This document shows, one piece after another, positions 1 to 9,437 of a DNA stretch of 60,143 bases. Both the position numbers and the translations under genes were made by a program. This DNA is from Myxococcales bacterium (GTDB lineage Bacteria; Myxococcota_A; UBA796; GCA-2862545): positions 1 to 60,143 of the forward strand of contig JAHQVJ010000070.1 of NCBI GenBank assembly GCA_019634415.1. Direction: 5' to 3'. How positions within the stretch are numbered: position 1 is the first letter of the stretch; every line of letters starts with the position of its first letter. The notes below the pieces were generated by a model. The model saw only the letters and a list, made by a program, of their open reading frames with translations, made no database searches and was not told where the DNA came from.

Positions 1-1680
1 TCAGATGCAGACCAACGCGTCGCAGACGAACGACTCACCGAATCCGAAGTTCGCGTAGCCCAGGGCCGACGGCACCAACCAGACGTCGTCCGGCTCGTTG
101 TCGAAGGTCAGCCCCCAGTCCGAGTCCACGGACTCCAAGGTGCCTGCCTGAAGCGCCAGGCCACCCCCCACGGCAGCCTCGTTGGCCGCGAAGACGCTGG
201 TCTGCGCCACCACCGTGGCCCGCTGCTCCTGGAACACCCCACCGCCGATCACCTGCGCCGTGTTGTCGATGACCACCACGTCGCGTAGCTCGTAGCGCTT
301 GACGTCGGGCGCTCGTGACTCCCGCTGGCCGATCAGCGCCAGGCCACCCCCCCGAGCCGCATCGTTGTCGAGGAACCAGGTGTCCGCGAGCGTCATGTTC
401 CGGCCACCCCAGAAGCCGCCCCCCGCACCCGCCGCCTGGTTGCCCACGAACCACATGTCGTTCAGCGAGAACGTCCACACGAAGATCGAGGACTGGGGCG
501 ACAGCGTCGCGAAGCCGCCGCCGTCCTCGCTGGCCTCGTTGAAGCCCACGAACACGCCGGAGACATCCATGTCCCCGCCCCCGATCGCCAGGCCGCCGCC
601 ATCCTCCGCCCGATTGTGGGTGACCCAGCCGCCCTGCCAGCTCACACCGAAGTCGCTGAAGCTCGCCGACTGCAGGTAGACCCCGCCCCCTCGCCCCTCG
701 AGCGCCTCGTTGTCGTGCACCACCAGGCCGAAGGTGGACACGTCGAGGCCGCCAGACGACACGGCGTTGGAGACCGCGATGCCTCCTCCGTTGGCGTCGA
801 TGGCCTCGTTGCCCTGCACCGACACCGCCGCGAGCTCCACTGCACCGAGCCCGTTGACCAACAGTCCACCACCGTTCCCCTCGGCGATGTTGTCCCGCAC
901 CTCCACGAAGAACAGGCTCCCTCCCTCGTCGTGGTAGATGCCACCGCCGAGCCCCGGTGTGCGGATCGTGCAGCACGACGTCTCGCGCACCCGCTCGAGG
1001 GCTCGGTTGCCCTCGAAGGTGCCCCCCGTGACGTCACCACCGTTCATCGCCAGACCGCCCCCCCGCGCGTTGCGGAAGCTGGTCCCACGGGGGCGCCCCA
1101 CCGCCGTGTTGTGGCTCACCGACGACCACAGCAGGTCGATCTCGGACGCCACCCCGCCGAACACGTAGGTGTCGCCGAAGGCGATGCCGCCTCCGTCTCC
1201 GGCCGTGTTGTGATCGAACCGACTGTGCCAGGCCACCACGGTGGACCCCTCCGGCGCGTACAGTCCACCCCCCGAGACGGCCGCCACGTTGTCCAGCACG
1301 TCGCACTGGTCGACCGTCGTGGATCCCACGCCGGTGATCGACACGCCGCCCCCGTTGCCATCGGTCTGGCCACCGCGAATGGTGAAGCCCTCGACCCAGC
1401 TCCCTGCTGCCAGCGTGAGGACGGTGCCAGCGCCCTTGGCATCCAGGATGGTCTCGTGACGGCCTGCAGGCGCCTCGAGCACGATCGGAGCCGGAGCCAC
1501 GAACGTTCCCTCGTACGTCCCCGGACAGACCACCACGTGGGCCCCCGACGACGCCCCCGCCAGGGCCGCCGCGAGATCCACCTGCACCGCCCCGTCCACG
1601 GTGACCTGCCCACTGGGACAACTCCCGGCACTCGCCTGGGCTCCCGCAACGCCCAACCACATCCACGACATCGGATTCAT
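1..1680 (-). CDS. Secreted right-handed parallel beta-helix (Pmp-like) protein
   Basis: A 559-residue exported protein. Residues 1-18 form a signal peptide that ends in QASA; the mature part starts GSCPSGQ. The body repeats short units rich in GGG and NxA (for example NTAGDGGG, NEASEDGGG), the pattern of right-handed beta-helix and polymorphic outer-membrane-like proteins in which each turn begins at an Asn/Gly-rich corner. The stop codon is at bases 1-3, so the gene is complete. The ATG at 1680 was chosen over one 51 bases upstream because AGGAGGGCAG lies directly before it and the signal peptide then begins at residue 1. No catalytic residues are visible, so surface or extracellular binding is only a guess. 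A second protein of the same type lies at 17741-19612. Confidence 0.85.
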   Translation of the reverse strand: MNPMSWMWLGVAGAQASAGSCPSGQVTVDGAVQVDLAAALAGASSGAHVVVCPGTYEGTFVAPAPIVLEAPAGRHETILDAKGAGTVLTLAAGSWVEGFTIRGGQTDGNGGGVSITGVGSTTVDQCDVLDNVAAVSGGGLYAPEGSTVVAWHSRFDHNTAGDGGGIAFGDTYVFGGVASEIDLLWSSVSHNTAVGRPRGTSFRNARGGGLAMNGGDVTGGTFEGNRALERVRETSCCTIRTPGLGGGIYHDEGGSLFFVEVRDNIAEGNGGGLLVNGLGAVELAAVSVQGNEAIDANGGGIAVSNAVSSGGLDVSTFGLVVHDNEALEGRGGGVYLQSASFSDFGVSWQGGWVTHNRAEDGGGLAIGGGDMDVSGVFVGFNEASEDGGGFATLSPQSSIFVWTFSLNDMWFVGNQAAGAGGGFWGGRNMTLADTWFLDNDAARGGGLALIGQRESRAPDVKRYELRDVVVIDNTAQVIGGGVFQEQRATVVAQTSVFAANEAAVGGGLALQAGTLESVDSDWGLTFDNEPDDVWLVPSALGYANFGFGESFVCDALVCI

Positions 1681-1911
1681 CTGCCCTCCTGCACCGAACA
1701 GTGCCGCGACACACCCATAGCGACAGCCCATTCTCCAATTCCGTGCTCCACTTCACGCGACACCCATCCCGGACCAGACCGGACACAGCCGGACAGTCTC
1801 GGAGGCTAAGCGAGCCAGGCTACGAAAATGTGAGCAATCTTCGATCCGGGATGGCCGGCGCAGGCCGCGCCGCGCATTTGGACGAAGTCCAATCCCAGGA
1901 GCAGACCTCTG

Positions 1912-3615
1912 ATGCACCGACTCCTCCGGTGGCCAGCGTCTCTGTGGATCGGGTGCCTTGCGACAGCAACGGCACTCGGTTCTTGCAAGGACGCTCGACA
2001 CGACACGTCCTCCCAGCAAACCACCACCCTCGAGAGCGAGCGTCCCCTCTCGCCCGTCGGCCGACTCACCCGCGGTGAGTACGCTTCGACCGTGAGTGCC
2101 GCCTTCGGCGGGCCACAGCCCGGCGTGGAGCTCCCACCCGACGGCTCCGACGGGGTGTTCACCACCAACGCCGGCAGCGAAGGCATCGGCGACTACCACG
2201 GGTACGTGGTGGCCAGCGAGGCCTTCGGCGCCCACTTCGCGCCAGCACTGGCCACGGCCTGCGACTGGAGCAGCGACCTTCAGGGCTGCACCGTCTCCGT
2301 GTTCGAGCCCGTTCTGTTCGAGCTGTACCGCGGCGCCGACGAGCCAGCGGACTACAGCGAGCTCGCCGAGCTGATCGGCACCGCCCTCGACGAGGGTGCG
2401 ACCCTCGAGGTGGCGCTGACCGGCGGTGTGTCACGAGCGCTGCTCGACGAGCGCTTCCTGTTCCACATCGAGTACGGCGGCGAGGCGGGCAGCGAGCCAG
2501 ATGCGCTGCTGCTCACGGGGCTCGAGCTCGCGTCGCGCCTGTCCTACGTGTTGGTGGACGCGCCCCCCGATGCGGACCTGCGAGCCACGGCGCTCGCAGG
2601 GCTCGAGCGCGATCCCGCAGCCATCCGTGCGGTGGCTGCCACGCTCTTCGACGACGCGCGCTCCCGAGACGAGGTGTGGAGGTTTGCACGGGAGTGGCTC
2701 GGGATCACCGAGCCGCCCCCAGATGCGCCGCCCACCCCCATCGACGAGTGCGACTTCACCGCCGAGTGCATCGAGCTGCACGGCCCCACGGCGAACGACT
2801 GCGTCAACAGCCAGTCGAGCCAGAGCTGGTGCCAGTGCGGCGACACGCGGTGCGTGCCCGTGGAGACGGGGATGGGCCTGAACCAGGCCATGTTCGAGGA
2901 GACCCGACGGTTCGTCGAGCACATCGTGTTCGACAGCGATGCCCCGCTGACCGAGCTGTTCACCGCCGACTACAGCTTCATCGACGCGAACCTGGCCGCT
3001 CACTACGGCGTGCCCGCACCCGCCACCGACTGGGAGCAGTACGAGTTCCCGCCAGAGGCGAAGCGGCGCGGCGTGCTCACCCACGCAAGCTTCCTGTCGT
3101 CGAACGGTGCCGAGATCCGCGATGCCTCTTGGATCTTCCGCGGCAAGGTCGTCTACGAGAGCCTGCTCTGCGGCGAGCTTGCCCCACCGCCACCAGGCGT
3201 GATCGACCGCGAGGTGGAGAACCGAGAGACCACGGCCCCTTGCGATGCGTGCCACAAGATCATGGACCCCATCGGGCGGATCTTCGACGGCTACGACGAG
3301 CATGGCGTGCTCGTCGACGACGCCTCCTTCGACGCGCGCGTCGACGTGGGCTCGACCCTCGACGGCTCCTACGACGGCGCCGTGGACTTCACGAGTGCCT
3401 ACGGCGCCAGCGACGAGCTGGCGGAGTGCTTCGCCACCATGTGGTTCCGTCACGCCCTGGCGCGGCGGCCCGTCGCCGCCGACGAACCCAGCCTCGCTCC
3501 GATCCGCGACGTGGTCGCCAGCTCGGGATCCGTCCGCTCGGCGGCGCTGGAGCTGATGGCAGCACCCGCGTTCCGCACGCTGTACCTCTCGCCCGAAGAC
3601 CAGGTCTGCCCCTAG
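1912..3615 (+). CDS. DUF1592/DUF1588-family lipoprotein with CxxCH
   Basis: A 567-residue protein with a lipoprotein signal (lipobox ALGSC near residue 24). It carries the DUF1592/DUF1588/DUF1585 architecture known from planctomycetes and myxobacteria: RRGVLTHASFL near residue 384, then CDACHKIMDPIGRIFDGYD near 444-462. The CDACH motif resembles a c-type haem site, but haem binding in this family is not something I can show. A Cys-rich insertion at about residues 276-316 (eight Cys) interrupts the usual domain order. The next gene is a DUF1552 protein 51 bases downstream, the usual partner, so the two are likely one transcript. The substrate is unknown; the pair is thought to work at the cell surface. 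The start follows AGGAG ten bases upstream. Confidence 0.85.
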   Translation: MHRLLRWPASLWIGCLATATALGSCKDARHDTSSQQTTTLESERPLSPVGRLTRGEYASTVSAAFGGPQPGVELPPDGSDGVFTTNAGSEGIGDYHGYVVASEAFGAHFAPALATACDWSSDLQGCTVSVFEPVLFELYRGADEPADYSELAELIGTALDEGATLEVALTGGVSRALLDERFLFHIEYGGEAGSEPDALLLTGLELASRLSYVLVDAPPDADLRATALAGLERDPAAIRAVAATLFDDARSRDEVWRFAREWLGITEPPPDAPPTPIDECDFTAECIELHGPTANDCVNSQSSQSWCQCGDTRCVPVETGMGLNQAMFEETRRFVEHIVFDSDAPLTELFTADYSFIDANLAAHYGVPAPATDWEQYEFPPEAKRRGVLTHASFLSSNGAEIRDASWIFRGKVVYESLLCGELAPPPPGVIDREVENRETTAPCDACHKIMDPIGRIFDGYDEHGVLVDDASFDARVDVGSTLDGSYDGAVDFTSAYGASDELAECFATMWFRHALARRPVAADEPSLAPIRDVVASSGSVRSAALELMAAPAFRTLYLSPEDQVCP

Positions 3616-3666
3616 CAGCTACCCCGATCTCCGCCTCTTCCTTCCTCTCCTCGCAGGACGAACGCA

Positions 3667-5106
3667 ATGACGACAAAGATCACGCGTCGAGGTCTCCTCT
3701 CGGGCAGCGCTGCAGCACTGGGCAGTGCGGGTCTGTGGTCCATGTTCACGCAGCGCGCGCTCGCTGGCCCCGCATCCCCACCAACGCGGGTCATCTTCTG
3801 GTACGTGCCCGAGGGCTGCGCTCAGCAGGCCTTCTGGCCCGCATCCGGACCAGGCGCCCTGAACATCGACATGACCACCACGATCGGGGGGGGCTTGACG
3901 CCTCTGAGCCGTGGCGACTCGATCAACCAATACCGCTCGTCGCAGATGGGCACCTACTGCCTTCAGCCCCTCAAGGACCACGAGTCCGATCTCACCTTGG
4001 TGAGCGGCTTCGAGATCTACGGCCACTCCGACCACGGGAGCACCACGGCCGCGCTCACGGGCGGCACACCAGACGCCGGAAGCCTCGACCAGTGGCTCGG
4101 CCAGCACCTGCAGGGCTCGGCACCCTTTCCAGCCATCCTGTCGACCCTGTACGGCGAGCACGTCCACTACAACTTCAGCAACAGCATCGCCTGCCCGTTC
4201 CGCACGCTCTCCGGCGGCCTGGCAGCGCCCACCTGGAACCCCGTGACCACCTTCAACCAGGTGTTCCCGGACGGCATCGGCGAGGGTGTACCCCAAGGAC
4301 CCAACCATCGGCTGCTGTCGCGTCTGCGCGTGATGGGCGCCGTCCGCGCTCGCCTCGACGATGCCCACTGCCGAGGTGGCGTGGCTGCCCGAGAGCGCCT
4401 CGAGAGCTACCTGGAGTCGATCGAGCGGATCGAGTCGGAGACCGACTCCCTGATCGATCTGGCGGACTCCGAGGTCGAGATCGACGTGAACGTCGACATG
4501 CCGCCAGACTGGGCCACGCCGACCCAGGACGACAAGTACTGGCGGGTGCCCGAGAACTTTCCGGCGCTCGCCCGCATCCAGATCGACACGACCGTCGCAG
4601 CACTCGCCCTCGATCGCACGCGGGTGTCCCTGATGCAGTTCAGCGGCACCAGCACGAACAACGGCCTGCCAGGGGACCACTACAAGCACCTCGGCCTGAC
4701 GGACCTCGAGCCAGGCGACGTCAACGACCACTACCTGGGCCACGAGCCCGACGAGACCCGACGCCGCAACCAGGCTCGCATCTTCCGCTGGTACTACGGA
4801 CAGCTCGCCTACCTGATCGAGCGTCTGAAGTCGATCCCCGACAGCAGCGGCGGGACCTTGTTCGACAGCACCCTGATCGTGGCCTGCAGTGAGTTCGGCA
4901 GCTACAACCACCGCCACAACGACGTCCCCTACCTGCTCGTGGGCAACCCGGGCGGCGTGTTCCGCAAGGGGGTGTACCTGGATGCGCTGGCCGATGGCAG
5001 ACAGCGTTCCCACGCCGACCTGCTGCTGACCATCGCGCGCGCCGTTGGCATGGACCTCGACGGGTTCGGAACGTCGACCACGACCTACGACGAGCTGCTA
5101 GCGTGA
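3667..5106 (+). CDS. Tat-exported DUF1552 protein
   Basis: A 479-residue protein of the DUF1552 family, which sits near alkaline-phosphatase/sulfatase-like folds. The N-terminus has a twin-arginine signal (TRRGLLSGSAAALGS, Arg pair at 7-8) ending near ALA, which implies folding in the cytoplasm before export. The opening VIFWYVPEGC, the GHSDHGS block and the late segment NDVPYLLVGNPGG are typical of the family. It follows the DUF1588 lipoprotein and is probably co-transcribed with it. No experimental function is known to me for the pair. The 95 bases after the stop, up to the convergent P450 gene, hold no gene I can support. Confidence 0.88.
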   Translation: MTTKITRRGLLSGSAAALGSAGLWSMFTQRALAGPASPPTRVIFWYVPEGCAQQAFWPASGPGALNIDMTTTIGGGLTPLSRGDSINQYRSSQMGTYCLQPLKDHESDLTLVSGFEIYGHSDHGSTTAALTGGTPDAGSLDQWLGQHLQGSAPFPAILSTLYGEHVHYNFSNSIACPFRTLSGGLAAPTWNPVTTFNQVFPDGIGEGVPQGPNHRLLSRLRVMGAVRARLDDAHCRGGVAARERLESYLESIERIESETDSLIDLADSEVEIDVNVDMPPDWATPTQDDKYWRVPENFPALARIQIDTTVAALALDRTRVSLMQFSGTSTNNGLPGDHYKHLGLTDLEPGDVNDHYLGHEPDETRRRNQARIFRWYYGQLAYLIERLKSIPDSSGGTLFDSTLIVACSEFGSYNHRHNDVPYLLVGNPGGVFRKGVYLDALADGRQRSHADLLLTIARAVGMDLDGFGTSTTTYDELLA

Positions 5107-5201
5107 GGGTCGGGTCGAGCGAAGCCGCGTGAAGGAAGCCGGCGACTGGTTCGTCGCCGAAGAAGAGCAGCGGATCCGGACCACCTTCCTCCACCAGTGA
5201 G

Positions 5202-6560
5202 CTACCTGCGCGGCACCACCCGGACCTTCACCCCGTAGCGGGGCCGCCGGGTCAGCCCGATCTGGGGCACCAAGCGGGTGTCGTCGAGCAGCTCGAACCG
5301 GAAGCGCTGCACCAGCATCGCGAGCAGGAAGGTGCCCTCCATCACCGCGAACCCCTTGCCGATGCACTGCCGCTGCCCCGCCCCGAACGGGATCCAGGCC
5401 GTGGGACTCCGACCCGCATGGCGCTCGGGCAGGAACCGGTCGGGATCGAAGCGGTCCGGCTCCACCCAGGCGCTCGGGTGGCGATGGATCCGGTCGAGCA
5501 TGAGCGCCACCATGGTGCCCTCCTCGATCCGAAAGCCGTCGATCACGTCGTCTTGCGCAGCGGTACGGGGGAGCCAGTACACAGGCCCGTCGAGGCGCAG
5601 CGTCTCGAAGAAGAAGCGGGTGGTCGCCTGCAGCGCAGGCACGTCGGCTGCGGTGGGCGCTCGGTCGCCCAGCACCCCATCCACCTCCTCGACCAGTGGC
5701 GCGTACAGCGTGGGATCGGCGGCCAGCCGCGCGATCCCCCACGACACCGAGGCGGCCGTGGTCTCGTAGCCCGCCAGGAACAAGCTCATCGTCTCGTCCC
5801 GCAGCGCCTCGTCGTCGAGTCCACTGCCGTCGGTGTCGCGCATCTCGAGCAGCATCGACAGCAGATCGTCGCTCGGCCCCTCCGCACGCCGCTGCGCGAT
5901 GAGGTCGTAGAGCACCGCGTCGATACGAGCCACCGCGCGCTGGTGGGCACGCCGTCCGGGCACGGGCAGCCACGCCGGCAGTGCATCCGTCACCACCTTG
6001 TGCAGCATGTGGTCGAGGCTGAACGACAGCGCATCGCCCACCTCGTCGGATTGCTCGGGGGTGAGCCCGGTGCCGAACATCGTCTGGACGATGACCGCCA
6101 TCGCCGCGCGGCTGACGCCTCGGGCCACGTCGAAGGCAGCGGGCTGTGCCGGCCACGTCGCGAACTGGTCGGCCAGCGTTCGCGCCATGGCATCGCCCAT
6201 CTGCGCAACCCGTGTTCGACGGAACTCGGGGTTCATCATGCGACGTCGGCTCCGCCACGTCTGTCCCTCGCTGGTGGGCAGCCCGAGCCCGATGAGAGAG
6301 CGAACGGCGGACCAGAAGGTGCCCCCCTTCGTGTACACGTCCCGACGCTCGACGAGCACGTGTCGCACGTGGTCGGGATGGCTGAGCATCACGATGCGTT
6401 GGGGACCTGCGCGGGCCGCGAAGACGTCGCCGAGGCGTCCCTGAGTACGTGCGACCCAGTCGAGCTGCTGCGTGGCGAGCTCGGGCAGATGGCCGATCAG
6501 CGGCCATGCCGGGGGCGAGGGTACGTCGATAGATGGCAGCTCAACAGCAATGGAAGACAT
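5202..6560 (-). CDS. Cytochrome P450 monooxygenase
   Basis: A 452-residue soluble P450. The oxygen-binding I-helix motif AGYETT is at about 263-268, the K-helix ETLR at 319-322, and the haem loop FGAGQRQCIG at 392-401 with the thiolate ligand Cys399. The family reaction is insertion of one oxygen atom into an organic substrate using two electrons from a redox partner; no ferredoxin or reductase is fused or adjacent. Length is normal for a bacterial P450. The start at 6560 has GGAGAA seven bases upstream. It is the last gene of a minus-strand group that begins with a VAO-type FAD oxidase, which suggests oxidative tailoring or catabolism of a shared substrate (inference). Confidence 0.95.
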   Translation of the reverse strand: MSSIAVELPSIDVPSPPAWPLIGHLPELATQQLDWVARTQGRLGDVFAARAGPQRIVMLSHPDHVRHVLVERRDVYTKGGTFWSAVRSLIGLGLPTSEGQTWRSRRRMMNPEFRRTRVAQMGDAMARTLADQFATWPAQPAAFDVARGVSRAAMAVIVQTMFGTGLTPEQSDEVGDALSFSLDHMLHKVVTDALPAWLPVPGRRAHQRAVARIDAVLYDLIAQRRAEGPSDDLLSMLLEMRDTDGSGLDDEALRDETMSLFLAGYETTAASVSWGIARLAADPTLYAPLVEEVDGVLGDRAPTAADVPALQATTRFFFETLRLDGPVYWLPRTAAQDDVIDGFRIEEGTMVALMLDRIHRHPSAWVEPDRFDPDRFLPERHAGRSPTAWIPFGAGQRQCIGKGFAVMEGTFLLAMLVQRFRFELLDDTRLVPQIGLTRRPRYGVKVRVVPRR

Positions 6561-6594
6561 CGGGTTCTCCGGGGTACCCTCGATGCCACTGCAC

Positions 6595-6614
6595 GGCGGG
6601 TGCCAGGACCCGCC
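6595..6614 (-). promoter_or_regulatory. Inverted repeat between unknown gene and P450
   Basis: GGCGGGT and ACCCGCC form a perfect 7-bp inverted repeat around a 6-base spacer in the 157-base gap before the P450 start. It could be an operator, an attenuator or chance in GC-rich DNA. There is no T-run, so a simple intrinsic terminator is unlikely. Confidence 0.25.
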
Positions 6615-6717
6615 ACGGGAGAACCTGACTTCTCGGAGCAACCGGTCGCGCTGCCCATGCGCGCGCGCACCCCGATGCGCGGGACGCACACACCCCACGC
6701 CGCCACGGAGGGTCGAG

Positions 6718-7725
6718 CTACCCGTCGTCCAGGCACCTCACGAGCTGCAGCACCAAGTCCACCCTGGCGTGCAGATCCAGCCCCACCCAGTGGGGACACC
6801 ACAGCTCCACCACATCCGAGCGCACACTGCTCCCCGGAAATCCGTGGACCACCTCCAGCAAGGCCCCACGAACATCTTCGGTGCACAGCCGCTGCCGGAG
6901 CACCGCCAGATCGTCGGTCTGAACGGACACGAGGCTGTCGAGGACCGGGTCCCCCAGCGCACCGCCGCTCTTCGCCGACTCCTTGCGCACCACCCGCGTT
7001 GCTGCAGGCAGCACGCGCGCCAGCTGTGCGCGAATCGTGGTCGGCCCGCCCGACAGGCCCTGGATCGTGAGTGGTACTCCCCGCATCTCCCCCGTCAGGC
7101 GCAGCGCCCCCCAGTCCAGCGCGAGCCCCTGTCCCTCTGCGAACGCCTCCCAACTGCCACGCCGTGCGGCCTCGAGGCCGAGCACCAATCGCACCAGCTC
7201 CTCGAGGATGCTGCGCGTGCCGTCGCCGATGGGCTCGCACCGCTCGATGGTGAGATCTCCGTCCCGTAGATGGAACCCTCCCTGTGCAGTGAGCAGAGCT
7301 CCGAGGCACGCCTGCACCTCGGGGTCCGTGAGGAGCTCCCGGATCTCCTCCGCGTGGGCACCCCGGATCCTAAGCTCGCGATCGAGGCGCGAGCCCAGCT
7401 GGATCCTGGTGAACCCGAAGGCATCGAACAACCCTCCGAAGAAATCCTCGGGCGCCACCGACAGCCCAGCAGGTAGCGGGCCTCGGACTCGGGCACTGGC
7501 GATGGTCCACCACTCCACGGAGCCGCTCCCGCCGCGATCACGCTCGTGCACGCGAACGTCGACCGCGGGCTCCCCGAAGGACCCCACCAGCTCGTCCCTG
7601 GGACTCCGCGTCAACCCGAGATCGGCGGCCGCACGATCGAGGGCCTCGTGTCGCTGCCTCCTCGCCCCCCTAGCGATGGCAAAGGAGGCGACCCCGAACA
7701 ACAAGATGAGTACAGCCCACTCCAT
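6718..7725 (-). CDS. Membrane-anchored protein of unknown function
   Basis: A 335-residue protein that I do not recognise. It starts with one hydrophobic helix (WAVLILLFGVASFAIA, about residues 3-18) followed by Arg-rich residues, so it is probably anchored in the inner membrane with a cytoplasmic body. The rest is a soluble alpha/beta-looking chain with no motif I can name. The ATG at 7725 follows GAGGAAG at the right distance. It lies 70 bases after the FAD oxidase and 157 bases before the P450 on the same strand, so it may belong to that oxidative group. Confidence 0.7.
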   Translation of the reverse strand: MEWAVLILLFGVASFAIARGARRQRHEALDRAAADLGLTRSPRDELVGSFGEPAVDVRVHERDRGGSGSVEWWTIASARVRGPLPAGLSVAPEDFFGGLFDAFGFTRIQLGSRLDRELRIRGAHAEEIRELLTDPEVQACLGALLTAQGGFHLRDGDLTIERCEPIGDGTRSILEELVRLVLGLEAARRGSWEAFAEGQGLALDWGALRLTGEMRGVPLTIQGLSGGPTTIRAQLARVLPAATRVVRKESAKSGGALGDPVLDSLVSVQTDDLAVLRQRLCTEDVRGALLEVVHGFPGSSVRSDVVELWCPHWVGLDLHARVDLVLQLVRCLDDG

Positions 7726-7795
7726 AGCGTCTTCCTCGCTCACCACGATTGCGCTCGGGCGGCGAATTTGTTGCGTGACGGTTTCGTGCCTGGCG

Positions 7796-9382
7796 CTAGC
7801 CCTCGGGGCGGTCCCGCCGGCCCCGATAGAGCACCCCCGCTGGATCCAGGGCCTCCCCGAGTCGATCGAGCACCGCAGCACTGTCGTCGGTGCGCTGCGG
7901 CGCCAGATCCCCCACCACCGCATGGGCCATGCGGTAGGCACTGAACCCCTCGTCCTGCAGGGTCCGATGCAGGTCGCGCATACAGGCGATCGCTTGCTCG
8001 TCCTGCCCCGCGGCCGATCGATCGAACAGGATCATGGGATACAGATAGGTCACTCGCTCGTGCTGGTTCACCAGCGCGAGCATGGGCTCGAAGCCGTGCC
8101 TCGTGAGCACCTCGGCACTGCTGTCCGTGGCCTGCTGCACGTCGTCGCCGCGCATCGGCACCACACACGCGTGCCACAACACGCCGCAGCCGTCCAGATC
8201 CGGATGCATCTGCTCGGGAACGGAGGACCTTCGCCAGTAGCACGACCGTGTGGAGTCGGGTCGCGGCACCCCACGCGCCACGTCCACCAACGCCGACGCC
8301 GACCCCAGCACCGCCGTGCCGTCGTCGTCGGTGCCTGCGTGGTCCTCGTCTCGAAACGCCTCGAAGGCCAGATGATCCGTGCACGGCTCGAGGGCCGCGC
8401 GCACCCGCTCCCGCCAGGCTTCCGCGAACCCGGGGGTGGGTGCGTAGTCCGTGGCCACACCGAACCAGCGCAGCGGCGATCCTCCCAGCAGCGACGCCAG
8501 ATGCTCGAGCGGGAGCGCCCCGCGCCCGTCGTGCAGGTTCCAGGGGTAGGTGGAGCGCACGCTCGCTGCCCGGTAGTCGTTCCACAGCCCCACCGGCGCC
8601 CTCTGGCTGCGCTCCTGGCGGAGCTCGGACAGGGCCGCAGCCATCGCCCCGATGCGGCCGCGCGTGCCGAACTGCGCCACCATCAACACCGCAGGCCGCC
8701 GAGGCAGCCAGAAGGTCATCCGCGTCACCACCCCCAGGCTGGACTGGGCGAACAAGCCGTCGAGGGCAGGGCCGGTCCCGTGCACGAACAGCGCCTGCGC
8801 GCGGCTGCTGGGCACGGCACCGAAGCCCGTCACCACGGTCTGTCCCGTGGGCAGGGCCACCTCCATGCGGCACGCATACCGAACCCGATCGCCGTAGGGT
8901 CCGATGGCATCTCCGCGCTGCAGCGCGTTGCCGACCAGCGACGTGTCGGGGTGCGCCCCCGTCACGCACAGGAATCGCCGAGAGCCCTGCTCCCGCAGGA
9001 ACTGCGACACCTGGCCGAAGCTCACGCCGGGCTCCACCTCGATCCATCCCAGCTCCTCGTCGAAGTCGAGGATCCGATTCAGACCTCGTAGCTCCAGCAA
9101 CACGGCGTCCGTGGGGGGCACCCGGCTACCGAAGCCCCAGTTCCTGCCCGAGCTGTAGGGGTGGATGGGCACCTGGTGCCGCGTGGCCAGCTCCAGGATG
9201 CGGGGCACCTGATCTCGACGCGTGGGCCGGAGCACCGCCAGCGCACGACGCTGGGTGGCAAAGGTGGCGGTGGAGGCCTCCTCGAGGGTCACGGCGTCGG
9301 TGTCGACACCCTCCGGACCGAGGAGAGCGCGCCAGGCATCGAGGGCGGGTGCGAGGTCTCGCGAGGTGTACTTCACCGACAT
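7796..9382 (-). CDS. FAD-binding oxidase, 4-cresol dehydrogenase / vanillyl-alcohol oxidase type
   Basis: A 528-residue flavoprotein of the PCMH/VAO superfamily. The FAD-binding half (about residues 40-230) shows PYSSGRNWGFGS near 76-87, the sequence typical of 4-cresol dehydrogenase and vanillyl-alcohol oxidase, followed by VEPGVSFGQ. The C-terminal half matches the substrate-cap domain and ends near ALDPAGVLYRG, similar to the family's end. The family oxidises para-substituted phenols or other alcohols by hydride transfer to FAD. I cannot assign the substrate or tell whether FAD is covalently bound. The start at 9382 has AGGA at short spacing. It is the first gene of the minus-strand group and is divergent from a 2OG-oxygenase-like gene. 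Confidence 0.88.
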   Translation of the reverse strand: MSVKYTSRDLAPALDAWRALLGPEGVDTDAVTLEEASTATFATQRRALAVLRPTRRDQVPRILELATRHQVPIHPYSSGRNWGFGSRVPPTDAVLLELRGLNRILDFDEELGWIEVEPGVSFGQVSQFLREQGSRRFLCVTGAHPDTSLVGNALQRGDAIGPYGDRVRYACRMEVALPTGQTVVTGFGAVPSSRAQALFVHGTGPALDGLFAQSSLGVVTRMTFWLPRRPAVLMVAQFGTRGRIGAMAAALSELRQERSQRAPVGLWNDYRAASVRSTYPWNLHDGRGALPLEHLASLLGGSPLRWFGVATDYAPTPGFAEAWRERVRAALEPCTDHLAFEAFRDEDHAGTDDDGTAVLGSASALVDVARGVPRPDSTRSCYWRRSSVPEQMHPDLDGCGVLWHACVVPMRGDDVQQATDSSAEVLTRHGFEPMLALVNQHERVTYLYPMILFDRSAAGQDEQAIACMRDLHRTLQDEGFSAYRMAHAVVGDLAPQRTDDSAAVLDRLGEALDPAGVLYRGRRDRPEG

Positions 9383-9437
9383 CGTCCTGCGTTGGCGTTG
9401 TTCCCTTGGTACCATGGACTCCGCACGCGGAGGAATC

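Noticed and set aside
5105..5200. Short open stretch with a GTG (5129) between DUF1552 and P450 genes
   Set aside because: Only about 24 codons, no ribosome site, no recognisable protein; the neighbouring genes end normally.
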